NCBI GenBank assembly: GCA_965200465.1
Contig: OZ241358.1
Location: 2,728,001-2,792,000, forward strand
DNA: 64,000 nucleotides
Source of the DNA: Azophilus sp965200465
GTDB lineage: Bacteria; Pseudomonadota; Gammaproteobacteria; Pseudomonadales; Azotimanducaceae
Reading direction: 5' to 3'
This document shows, in pieces, positions 36,552 through 44,918 of this stretch; the stretch's first letter is position 1; each line of letters opens with the position of its first letter. The notes under the pieces were generated by a model, which was not told the DNA's origin, did no database searches, and saw only the letters and a list, made by a program, of their open reading frames with translations. Made by a program: the position numbers and the translations under genes.

Positions 36552-38127
36552 CCAATGTCGCCAACGGATCGGCCATGCGTCTCGCTTGGCGGCCCAGAGC
36601 GATAATCACGCTTGCAGCAGGCAGAGGCATGGTGCGCAACTCCGTCGCGCTGACTTGGGTGTTGCCGTTGATGCAACGGAAGTAGCTGTCGAGCAGGCGG
36701 CTGTTGTAGAGCGCGGCCAGACCCCAGCATTCGTCCTCGGACAGGACGCCCTTGGGGCGGTGGACGTAGTTGAGATGGTTCTCCAAACCGAGAGCCGTGA
36801 AGCGAAACCGCTTGGCGACGTATGGCACCGCCGTCAGACGCCGTTTCTCCTCCTTGGCACTGAACCGGCGAATCAGCACATAGTTGCAGTTCTTCAGCAG
36901 CAGACGTTCGGCACCGGCGCAAAGGACATACTCTTTCTTGTGTCGTCGCAGCGGCCAAGTGGCCTGCATTGGGCGAACGTGGTTCATCCACAGCAGCGGC
37001 GCATGAGTATCCGGCACGTCGCCGCTGGCGCAAACCGCCGATGCGGCGCGGAACGGAACCACCGGCCCAGTGGAGATGGCCAGCCCGAGGTCCTCCAAGG
37101 TGCAGGGCCAGCCATCCACCAGCGCCAACACCGCGGCGGCGTCATCCGACAGCGGCACCCGCAGCACTTGGTGCCGGTCGCTCGGATTAAGCACGGTGGC
37201 CAGCGGCACTCGGCGGCGCGTCGGGCTATGGATGTCCGCAACGCCTTGGCTGTAAGAGATCACCGCCTCGCCTTGCTGGCCGTCTTGAAGCCAGCCGTCT
37301 CGCCGGCGCCCAGCGAGAATGACGTTCTCCTGCAACACGTCGTCGCGGCTGAACGCACTTCGCCGAGAGTTGAACGCGTGGATGACCGTTGGTTCTATGA
37401 GGTCGAAGAAGACGGAGCGGAGTTGCCGGAAGGAGGGCCCGGAAGCAAAGCTGCGCGGCACGATTTGCACGAACTCGCCCGACCGACGCAACAACGCCGC
37501 GCCCACGGCCATGAACAGGGCGTAGATGTTGGGCTGGCCATGCACGACGCTCGAAACCGCCAAGGCACGAGGATCGTTGCGACCAATCTTGAAGTACGGC
37601 GGATTGGCGATGACGGCATCGAAGTTCACACTTGGAGAGTTGGAGGGAAGCAACTCGCCAACAGACTGCAACGCTCCAGCGTGGGCAACCACGAAATCCC
37701 TGCTCTCGATTCGCGCCCTCAGGAGAACGCCCCGACGGCGGCACCACTCCGCCAAGTATTCGAGCACCGTTGCCAACGGACCGCACAGCTCGCCGTCGCT
37801 TTCGTACGCCACCAGTTCGATGCTGCCCGGCGCACTTTGACGGCTAACGAGCCGCTCGACCACAGCGCAGCACAACACGCCCGCCCCTGCCGCTGGGTCC
37901 AGCAGCCGCACCGTAGTGCCGCGGGCCTTGATGAGCGTGGCCATGAAGTCCGCCACCGGCACCGGCGTCAAATAGAGGCCATGCGCTTTCCGATACTGGC
38001 TCGACCTCGACGAGATGTACCAAGCGCCAACGCGGTCCGCGAACAGGCAAGGCCGTTCCTGCACGGCGGGCGTAGGGGTTGAAGGCACCTGTTCGCAGGC
38101 TTGTACGACTGCGAGGTGGGCTGTCAT
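36487..38127 (-). CDS. N6-adenine DNA methyltransferase of a BsuBI/PstI-like system
   Basis: A 546-residue class I methyltransferase. Motif I is LLDPAAGAGVL (residues 75-85, AdoMet binding) and motif IV is NPPY (175-178), the adenine-N6 catalytic loop. The following target-recognition region is long. It pairs with the overlapping restriction gene and would protect CTGCAG if specificity matches the family. It lies 12 nt after the DUF262 gene, so the three genes form one transcription unit. Its frame is intact. Confidence 0.9.
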   Translation of the reverse strand: MTAHLAVVQACEQVPSTPTPAVQERPCLFADRVGAWYISSRSSQYRKAHGLYLTPVPVADFMATLIKARGTTVRLLDPAAGAGVLCCAVVERLVSRQSAPGSIELVAYESDGELCGPLATVLEYLAEWCRRRGVLLRARIESRDFVVAHAGALQSVGELLPSNSPSVNFDAVIANPPYFKIGRNDPRALAVSSVVHGQPNIYALFMAVGAALLRRSGEFVQIVPRSFASGPSFRQLRSVFFDLIEPTVIHAFNSRRSAFSRDDVLQENVILAGRRRDGWLQDGQQGEAVISYSQGVADIHSPTRRRVPLATVLNPSDRHQVLRVPLSDDAAAVLALVDGWPCTLEDLGLAISTGPVVPFRAASAVCASGDVPDTHAPLLWMNHVRPMQATWPLRRHKKEYVLCAGAERLLLKNCNYVLIRRFSAKEEKRRLTAVPYVAKRFRFTALGLENHLNYVHRPKGVLSEDECWGLAALYNSRLLDSYFRCINGNTQVSATELRTMPLPAASVIIALGRQARRMADPLATLDDAVMAIAAPQTEGQTTLGKR

Positions 38128-38139
38128 GCAAATGCCACC

Positions 38140-39948
38140 TCACACATCGACACTGTCGCCGTGCGGCCAAATTTGTACGGCTCGCTTGTGGAGCCACTTC
38201 CCACGCTTCTCAATCGCGTTCTCGTCCCAGACGTCCGGCCCCTTGTTCACGAGTCGCTTGTTCAGGTACAAGACGCTGTAATCTGCCAACGTCTTCTTCT
38301 TCCGATCCCAAGGCGCATTCGACAGCGACGAGTTAAGTAAGCCCGTAACGAGCGTCAGATTGCCGATTGTGTGTATCGCACGATCGCGACCATCGATAGC
38401 TTCTTCACGATCCGGCAAATCGTCAGGTAGTGGCCAATTGGTGTGCCACGCCTGCGGCATTACATGCTCGATGTGCAGGTTCCGCGGCACCTCGCCACTC
38501 TCCGCCTTCTTTCCGCTCCGCAACGCCTCCTCAACACCCTCGAGCACCATCCTAAGTCGTCCCCGCGTCAACCACTGGTAGAGCGGCGCGGTCATGAACC
38601 TGTCGTGTAGGGCACTGTCGTCAGGCCACAACGCGGCTTGCGAGGTCTGTTCGTCTAGATGGGCGACGAGGACACGTGCAGGTTGCCTCGTCGAATCTTG
38701 CGCCAGCTTCGAAATTAGCGATACAAAGAGCTCTCCGTAGCTTCTGGCACTGAGTCCGCATACGACGCGTCTGACGAGAAAGCTCTCCAACGCTATGAGG
38801 CAGCTCTTGAGTTGATTCTTCGGTAGTTTGGCGTCCAAGAGCCATAGCAGCAGCGGCGTAACCACGCCGACACCCATCACGTTGCGCCTGGCGACGAATG
38901 TTGCGACGTCCTCTTCCTCGCCTTCCTCGACATTGCGGTATATTTCGCCAAGTGTGCCTAGGTCGGTGGCTATGCTACGAACGACCTCTTTGGTATCGTC
39001 GTTGGGTCCTCGCTTGGCTTTGGCGTAATTATCGAATATGCCGAACTCATGGTAGGGTTTAGTTTCCGCTCGGTTGCGGAGCGTCAGCCAGTGATTCAGG
39101 TACACGTCGATTCGTGGCCGGCGCTGCAAACCTCTGCCAATTTCACTCGACCACCAGTCGTCTACAAACGGCCATATATCGGATGCTACTGTCGCAGCAT
39201 CACCATCGTCCTCCGTGACGCTGATCTCCATGTCGTGCAATATTTTATTTTTCACCATGTCTGATTGGAGCAGTGGTGTGCCGCGTGCATTCAGCGTTTC
39301 GAATATGATGTGCGGGTCGTCTGAACCTCCCAGGTCGATGACGACGATCTCCAACTTTGTCCTCACCGCTTCATCGAGCGCATTGGCACCCTTGCTCTTT
39401 TCAGTCTTCTCGGTAAACTTGTCTAGCCACTGTGAGGCGCGGTCTTTGAAGTAGGTGTGTGCTTGTGCGATTCGCGAGGTTGGTCGGGACTGCTCGTCGC
39501 TCATCATGACTTGCTTGAACGCCTCTCGATCGACCACCGTAGGCCATACCTTGAAAGCGTGATTCGAACTGCCGTTGCGATATTCCTTGCCGTTAGCCAC
39601 CAACGCAGAAAGTCGTTTGGCCGCGTCAGCGTGGCCCCGGCCATCCAAGACCCTATGAATCGCGTCAATAAGTAGTTGAAGCGTAGTAAGCCGCTGCTGA
39701 CCGTCTACCACGATGCGCTGCTCAATCGTGCCTGCGGCGAACTCCACCTGCTTAAGCACGATCGCGCCCATAAAGTGAGCGTCGGGCACCTCGTCATCCA
39801 CAAGCGACTGTGCCAGAATCTCGATGTCCTCCCACAGCGGCTCCCACTGTTCATCCTGTGTCCACACATAGCGCCGTTGGAAGGGCGGAATCTCGTAGCG
39901 TACAGGCTGTACAAAAAGCCTCTGAGGTCGCTGCAGGTTGGTTTGCAC
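38140..39948 (-). CDS. GmrSD-like DUF262/DUF1524 protein (putative modification-dependent nuclease)
   Basis: A 602-residue protein. The N-terminal DUF262 domain shows IPPFQRRYVW and DGQQRLTTLQLL (DGQQR at 82-86, the ParB-like nucleotide site). The C-terminal DUF1524 domain carries the HNH-type motif HIEHVMPQAW near residue 490 and GNLTLVTGLLN. GmrS and GmrD homologues fused in one chain act as type IV restriction enzymes against modified phage DNA. The start is GTG. It heads an operon with the methyltransferase and the broken endonuclease, so this is a small defence island. Confidence 0.85.
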   Translation of the reverse strand: MQTNLQRPQRLFVQPVRYEIPPFQRRYVWTQDEQWEPLWEDIEILAQSLVDDEVPDAHFMGAIVLKQVEFAAGTIEQRIVVDGQQRLTTLQLLIDAIHRVLDGRGHADAAKRLSALVANGKEYRNGSSNHAFKVWPTVVDREAFKQVMMSDEQSRPTSRIAQAHTYFKDRASQWLDKFTEKTEKSKGANALDEAVRTKLEIVVIDLGGSDDPHIIFETLNARGTPLLQSDMVKNKILHDMEISVTEDDGDAATVASDIWPFVDDWWSSEIGRGLQRRPRIDVYLNHWLTLRNRAETKPYHEFGIFDNYAKAKRGPNDDTKEVVRSIATDLGTLGEIYRNVEEGEEEDVATFVARRNVMGVGVVTPLLLWLLDAKLPKNQLKSCLIALESFLVRRVVCGLSARSYGELFVSLISKLAQDSTRQPARVLVAHLDEQTSQAALWPDDSALHDRFMTAPLYQWLTRGRLRMVLEGVEEALRSGKKAESGEVPRNLHIEHVMPQAWHTNWPLPDDLPDREEAIDGRDRAIHTIGNLTLVTGLLNSSLSNAPWDRKKKTLADYSVLYLNKRLVNKGPDVWDENAIEKRGKWLHKRAVQIWPHGDSVDV

Positions 39949-40046
39949 GTTTGCCTATCCCGTAATCACCGTCTCGATTCCTTGCACTATACCATGCGGT
40001 CGCTCAGCGATTCTGCGGGTCATTGTGCGCCCGCGTACCGTTCACT

Positions 40047-41864
40047 TCACCGCATCTCCTTCCGCACATGGGTGCGCGCACCGAAGGGGTCCTCTGCGGC
40101 CAACCGGGCGCGGGCGTTCTCGTCGCCCTTGAGGTGCCAGTCGAACCAAGCCAGCGCGTACCAGTCGCGCACGACGTGGGGCAGGTAGGCTTCCTGGCCG
40201 TCCTCGTACACCGTCCAGCCAAGTTCGTCGTAGCGTTCGCCGACTGGCGGCTCTGACGCGAAGGCCGCCTCGCCGGTGGCTTTGCGGGTGCGGCCGGGGT
40301 CTTGCCCGAAGGGCAGTTCGCCGCGTACAAAGGAGGGCCACGGGAACAGGCGGGCGGCTTCGTTCACCAAGGTGTCGTGGCCGACGTCGCGCACGATCAC
40401 CAGGAAGCGATCCGAGCGGGCGCGTTGCCAGCCGCTCAGCGCCACCGGCTGCGGATTCGTCATCCGGTCCGGGGCGGCGCGCTCCGCAGCCAGCGGGAAC
40501 GCCTGCTTGGCATCGCCGCCCGCTTCCCGCACGGCGGTGGTGAAGAGGCCGATGAAGATGCTCTGCACGAAAGCGTCCTCGTCGCCGACCATCAGCAGCA
40601 GCGGCTTGCGCACGCCGCCCTCGCTGCCGCCGAGCATCTCCTCGGGCGTCCACTTGAAAGGCGGCGCGTTGTTGAGGCCGAACGCCGCGTCGACCGCCGG
40701 CAGGTGGTTGGCGGCCAGCTGCGCCGTCATGGAACCCAGCGAGTGGCCGGCAGCACCGATGTTCTCGGCATCAATGCGGCCGTTGAGCAGGTCGCAAAGA
40801 TAGCTGTTCGAGGTGGGGCGGGCGGCGCTCGTGGTGCCCATCGACGCCAGCGAGGTGCGGCAGGCGGGCTCGTCCAAGCCCATGCTCAGCACGGTGCGCA
40901 GCATCAGCGCCACGTCGCCGAGGCGCTGGCGGAACAGGTTGCGCATCATCGTCGTGGCGCGTTCGACGCCGCCGGGCACGGCCTTGCGCTTGGCAGGGTC
41001 GGCCTCGCCATCGAACAGCAGCCGATGGAAGTACGGCACCACCTTCGCTTCGTTGGACAGCTGTTCGTGCGCCGCCGCCACTTCCGACCACTCGCGTTCG
41101 TTGCGGAACGGCGAATCCTCGTCGTGGAACACCAGCGGCAGCGTACCGTCGCTGACGAACGTGGGCGCCGCCACGATGTAGCCGTGGGAGGCCAGGAACT
41201 CGGCGAAGGTTCCCCACATCGCGTGGTTGCCGCCCAGGCCGTGCGCCACCACGATCACCGGAAACCGGCCCTTCGCCGCGGTGGCGTCCTGCCAAGCGCC
41301 TTGCGGCGTCTCTAGGATGTGCCCGCCGATGCTGGAAAGAGCGGCTTGCCGATCGGCCTCTGGCATCGCCGCCAGCGCACCGCCGGGCCGTACTTGGGTG
41401 ACCTCGGCCGCGGCCATGCCGGCGATGGTGCGGCGCACGGCGATGTGCGGATCGCGAAAGAAGAAATCGTGGTAGCTGGCGCGTCGGCCGCTGGCGGCGG
41501 GGAGCGGCCGGCGTTGCTGCTCGCCTGCCTCGGCATCCTCGCGGGGCGGCGCCGGATACCAAAGCTGGAACACCACGGTGCGGCGTTGGCCGCTGGCGTC
41601 GATGCGGCGCAGCAGGGCCTGGTAGTCGGCGCTGCCGTAGAAGCCGTTCCACGGATCGAGCCGCGCCATGGCGTCCACCGCGAAGCCGGTCGCTACGCCA
41701 ACGGCGTATTGGCCGTAGGCGGCATCGGGCGGCAAGGAAGACATCGGCGCCGCATCTTCGGCCGCGCCAGCCGGCAAGGCCGGCCAAAGCAACAGCGCCG
41801 AGACGGCCAACATGCGCCTCGCCGCGACGTTCAGCCGCTGTGAGTGGATACGTTTGCAACACAT
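40047..41864 (-). CDS. secreted alpha/beta hydrolase (dienelactone/PAF-acetylhydrolase-like)
   Basis: A 605-residue protein with a signal peptide (hydrophobic stretch MLAVSALLLWPALPAGAAE). Alpha/beta hydrolase marks are the oxyanion segment IVVAHGLGGNHA near residue 220, the nucleophile elbow GHSLG (Ser375), and DVGHDTL near the C-terminus for the catalytic His. The acid is probably in MVGDEDAF. The substrate is unknown; likely an ester in the periplasm. Its ribosome site (GAGG 7 nt before ATG) lies inside the leftover 3' tail of an ATPase copy, so the gene start sits at a junction. Confidence 0.8.
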   Translation of the reverse strand: MCCKRIHSQRLNVAARRMLAVSALLLWPALPAGAAEDAAPMSSLPPDAAYGQYAVGVATGFAVDAMARLDPWNGFYGSADYQALLRRIDASGQRRTVVFQLWYPAPPREDAEAGEQQRRPLPAASGRRASYHDFFFRDPHIAVRRTIAGMAAAEVTQVRPGGALAAMPEADRQAALSSIGGHILETPQGAWQDATAAKGRFPVIVVAHGLGGNHAMWGTFAEFLASHGYIVAAPTFVSDGTLPLVFHDEDSPFRNEREWSEVAAAHEQLSNEAKVVPYFHRLLFDGEADPAKRKAVPGGVERATTMMRNLFRQRLGDVALMLRTVLSMGLDEPACRTSLASMGTTSAARPTSNSYLCDLLNGRIDAENIGAAGHSLGSMTAQLAANHLPAVDAAFGLNNAPPFKWTPEEMLGGSEGGVRKPLLLMVGDEDAFVQSIFIGLFTTAVREAGGDAKQAFPLAAERAAPDRMTNPQPVALSGWQRARSDRFLVIVRDVGHDTLVNEAARLFPWPSFVRGELPFGQDPGRTRKATGEAAFASEPPVGERYDELGWTVYEDGQEAYLPHVVRDWYALAWFDWHLKGDENARARLAAEDPFGARTHVRKEMR

Positions 41865-41871
41865 GACGCAA

Positions 41872-41911
41872 CCTCTTTCAGCACATGGATCATCAGCGAG
41901 AATGCCAGCAT
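41872..41911 (-). pseudogene. last codons of an AAA ATPase copy (copy C)
   Basis: The 40 nt ctttcagcacatgg and atcatcagcga plus GAATGCCAGC match the 3' end of the intact ATPase gene (42520-42575) with few changes and one small deletion. Encodes roughly MIHVLKEVAS. It is all that remains of this copy. Confidence 0.65.
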
Positions 41912-42029
41912 ACTAATGGAAACGGGGCTCGACTGCCAAGCGCTAGCTGACTGTGCCACCATTCAGGCCAGATTGTTGGCGACCGGTCGTGCGTCGGACC
42001 GTGCGGCGCACTGGTTGGCGGAGAACCCA

Positions 42030-42448
42030 ATGGGCGAGATCGTTGCTTCCATCGAACTGGAAACGCCACCGACCGCGGCATCGTCAGCCAAGGATTGCGC
42101 GACGAATCCACTGTCCGCCGCACGACAGTGGAGGACGTGGTGGACACTGGCGCGGTCATGCCCATGCTGCCGGAGAACGTCGGCGGCGGGCTCGGGATCG
42201 AGAGGCGGCGTGAGGTCGTGGTCACCTACGCCGGCGAGCGCAAGGAGACCCGCCCGGTCGCAGGGCCGCTGACCATCCGCATCGGCAACCGCTTCATGAA
42301 TACGGACTGCATCGTCGGGCCGCCCCTCAGCGAACCGCTGATCGGCCAGATCGTCTTGGAAGCGCTGGACCTGGCGGCCGACTGCACCAATCGCACGCTT
42401 TCGCCGCGGCCGGAATCTCCGGACAGTCCCCTGCTCAAGCTGAAATAG
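42030..42448 (+). pseudogene. retropepsin-like aspartic protease with a one-base frameshift
   Basis: The first frame gives MGEIVASIELE; after about 42060 the sense frame shifts, giving NATDRGIVSQGLRDESTV, then VEDVVDTGAVMPMLPENV with the catalytic DTG, and IGNRFMNTDCIVGPPLSEPLIGQIVLEALDL. Adding one A in the run GGAAACG rejoins the two. Clan AA proteases of this size (about 130-140 residues) are known in bacteria and work as dimers. The shortened frame can start at TTG 42095. It lies between two ATPase 3' ends. Confidence 0.65.
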
Positions 42449-42512
42449 CAGCGCCAAGTCACCCAAGCCGCGCTTCACGGTGACGTTCAGCCGTTGTGCG
42501 CAAACCCAGCCG

Positions 42513-43649
42513 TCACGCAGCCTGTTTCAGAACATGGGTCATCAGCGACGGAATGCCGGAATGCCAGCGGAACGGCGCTTGCTGGTAGGGCGGCCGCCAG
42601 ACGTAGCCCAAGCGATTGAGCGCTTCCCGCTTGGCGTACCGTTCGCCGGCGTCGTCGATGCCGGACGCCGCAAGCGCGGCGTCCACGTCCTGGTCAGACG
42701 CTGCCGCGTCATCACGCTCAACGAATAGCTGCGCCACCGCGGCTGCCGCCGGCACCAAGCCCTCGGCCTCCAACTCCGCGAACCGCCGCTGGTGGTAGTT
42801 CGCCACCTGCGCCGCCACCGTCGGCTGCACGGCCTCGGCGTGTTCCGCCGCAACGGCGGCCGCGCCGGTCGTCAGATGGCGCCGCCACAAAGCGTCGCCC
42901 CATAGCTGAACGAAGTACGGATAGCATTGGCTCTGCGTCACCACATACGCGAGTGCGTCGTCGTCGATGTCCACGCCGTGCGCATCCAAGGGCTCGGTGA
43001 GGGCCTGTTTGGCAGCTTTCTCGCTGAGACGCCCAATGCCGAGCTCCCCTTCGCCCAAGCGCGACCAGAAGGAAGCGTTCATGCCGTCCAGATGCGTCGG
43101 CAGCCCCGGCGTGCCGGCGAGCACGAGCAGAAACGGCGCCTCGGCGACGCGAACCTGCTGGCTGGCATTCAGGAGCGTGGCGCCTATGTCAAGGTCCAGC
43201 GTGTGGGCTTCGTCGAGCAGCACTGCCAATGGACGGCGTTGACAGCGCGATGTCAGTGCCTCAGCCAAGTTGCTGCGGCCGCTGTCCGGAGCCCATTCGG
43301 CCGAACCGACCGCAGCGATGCCGACCTTCCGCGGCAGCAGCTTCGCAAGCCATCGGCGCGGCGCAAGCGCATCCAACAGCGCCAGTTGATTGGGGAGGGC
43401 GCTCGGCGTGAGCCACGCCACATCGACGGCCGGTTCGTTCTGGGCGCAGGCGTGTTGGAACCAACGGAGCAGCACAGTCTTGCCGTTGCCCCGGGGCCCT
43501 AAGAGGACGATGTTGTGCGGCGGCGCTGCGTTGTGGCGCAAGTCCGCAAGGCATCGAAACAGCACGGCCTGCTCTGACGCGCGCCCGGTGAGCGCCGGCG
43601 GCGCAGCGCCGTCGTCCGCCACGAACACCCGTTGTGCGTCCACCTTCAT
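42513..43649 (-). CDS. AAA ATPase, intact copy of a repeated gene
   Basis: A 378-residue P-loop NTPase: Walker A GPRGNGKT (51-58), Walker B LAVLLDEAH (D146, E147), followed by LLVLAGTPGLPTHL as sensor-1-like strand and a helical C-terminal domain ending GIPSLMTHVLKQAA. It resembles the AAA_16 / transposon-helper type of ATPase (TniB, IstB in broad sense) but I cannot place it in a named family. Three partial copies of its 3' end occur at 30.1, 35.1 and 41.9 kb, all on the same strand. Function unknown; it may mark a mobile or hot-spot module. Confidence 0.75.
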   Translation of the reverse strand: MKVDAQRVFVADDGAAPPALTGRASEQAVLFRCLADLRHNAAPPHNIVLLGPRGNGKTVLLRWFQHACAQNEPAVDVAWLTPSALPNQLALLDALAPRRWLAKLLPRKVGIAAVGSAEWAPDSGRSNLAEALTSRCQRRPLAVLLDEAHTLDLDIGATLLNASQQVRVAEAPFLLVLAGTPGLPTHLDGMNASFWSRLGEGELGIGRLSEKAAKQALTEPLDAHGVDIDDDALAYVVTQSQCYPYFVQLWGDALWRRHLTTGAAAVAAEHAEAVQPTVAAQVANYHQRRFAELEAEGLVPAAAAVAQLFVERDDAAASDQDVDAALAASGIDDAGERYAKREALNRLGYVWRPPYQQAPFRWHSGIPSLMTHVLKQAA

Positions 43650-43655
43650 AATCCA

Positions 43656-44589
43656 TCAGTAATATGAAGCGCGGGAATGGCCGCACGGTCGGCGAGCAAG
43701 TCTTCCTCTATGCGAGTCGGTAGCCATCGGTGTATCTGTCTGATGTGGATGATGCAGCACCAACGTCGGCTTGAATCGGCGGGCTAGCTTGTCTAGTTCT
43801 TTCCAGCGCGTCCTTCGGGGGCCTTTTGCGTTGGCCCTAGCCCGCCCACTGAAGGCAGTGAGGTCATGGCAGCCAAGGATCAGGGTGCGCTGCTCGGATA
43901 GCCAGCAGTGCGATTCCAATGGGAATTATGTAGCAAAATACGCAGCCCTTATCCTGATGCCCATATGATGACAACGAGCCGTGAGAGCTGCAATGTGGAC
44001 GGATGGCCGGACGCTGACCGCCACTAATGGGGTGACTCCGCCCGCCGCCAATCGTTCGCGGGAGCTTGCGTATTTTGCTACATAATTCCCATTCCAATTG
44101 GGTCTCGTGAACGAGCCTGTGCTCCTGTCCGCTTGTTGGATATGACTTGCCGGTCCACCTGCAGGGGAGTCCTGTCGAAAGGTCAATCACGGCCACCAGC
44201 TCGGCGTACGTGTCGATGCCCACTGTTCCCTTTGTCTGCCCGGGTGGCACGAGATCAACACCGAGCGTTAGGAATCGCGCTCGTAGGCCCAGCTCGCGCT
44301 TCATTTTGGCCGTGACGACCTTGTCAATCGCCTTCTGGGCTTCCGGAATTAGATCCTGGAAGTCGTGGGGACGGGAGTGCCAACCTCGATTGCCGTCGTA
44401 TTTCCTCGGCATTCGTGCTTGGATGAACCCGCCCGGCGTGATGGCAAACATGCACTGCTTGGAAGGCCACCTCTCATTCTTCAAGGCCTGATTCAGCATC
44501 TTCTTTGCCTTGGCAAAATTGATGCACCCCGGCTTTTCCCAAGGACGACCGTTGACAACGATGCGAACTATGGTTTCTGAACGAGCCAC
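43656..44589 (-). pseudogene. conserved hypothetical gene interrupted by a MITE
   Basis: The upstream part (GTG at 44589) encodes SETIVRIVVNGRPWEK, DLSTGLPCRWTGKSYPTSG and ends HETQLE. The downstream part, in another frame, encodes SEQRTLILGCHDLTAFSGRA, and KPTLVLHHPHQTDT. Removing the 170-bp element plus one 8-bp target copy joins them as ETQLESHCWLSEQRTL without a gap. The C-terminal end after HQTDT seems degraded. I do not know the function; the text LILGCHDLxAFS and VLxHPHxTD looks like a conserved family. Confidence 0.75.
43921..44090. mobile_element. 170-bp MITE with 24-bp terminal inverted repeats and 8-bp target duplication
   Basis: The left end 43921-43944 begins GGGAATTATGTAGC and is perfectly repeated in reverse at 44067-44090. 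Both sides carry the direct repeat ATTCCAAT (43913-43920 and 44091-44098). There is no coding capacity, so it needs a transposase in trans. An 8-bp duplication and GGG ends suggest an IS1595- or IS256-type enzyme; this is a guess. It splits the gene at 43656-44589. Confidence 0.9.
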
Positions 44590-44673
44590 TTGTTGCGCTT
44601 CCCGACAACACTGTTGGGAAGCACAATAGCATAGATCGCGGCTTGGCACCCAGGACTTGCACGGGATCAACAC

Positions 44674-44918
44674 CTTTTCGTGGTGACGCGCCTGCTGGAG
44701 GCAGCCGTTTCCGCCAACGCCGGGATTTTTGGCATCAGCGTGACGGCTGCATGGCCAGCCGTCGTCGTCGGCTTGCTCGCTGCGGTGGCGTTCGACTGTG
44801 TGTCTAGACTCACTTACTTATGGCACTGGCCCCCCTGACTGACGAGGGGGGTTGTTCGGGGATGCTATGCTTTAGGAAAGGAAGTGTTGCACTTATGGGT
44901 TGAATGCAGGGGTGTTGA
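44674..44918 (+). other. intergenic stretch with a short eroded membrane-protein fragment
   Basis: Between about 44680 and 44838 one plus frame reads TRLLEAAVSANAGIFGIS and WPAVVVGLLAAVAFDCVS, which looks like the end of a membrane protein of about 50 codons without a start. I cannot identify it. The rest holds a hairpin at 44830 and the ribosome site of the large helicase gene (AGGGG, 6 nt before TTG 44919). Confidence 0.3.
44830..44856 (+). terminator. possible rho-independent terminator
   Basis: A stem CCCCCCT/AGGGGGG with an 8-nt loop is followed by TTGTT. The T tract is weak. It would end transcription entering from the left before the helicase gene. Confidence 0.3.

Noticed and set aside
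36334..38082. Plus-strand frame of 582 codons opposite the methyltransferase
   Set aside because: Methyltransferase motifs on the minus strand are clear; the plus frame has none.
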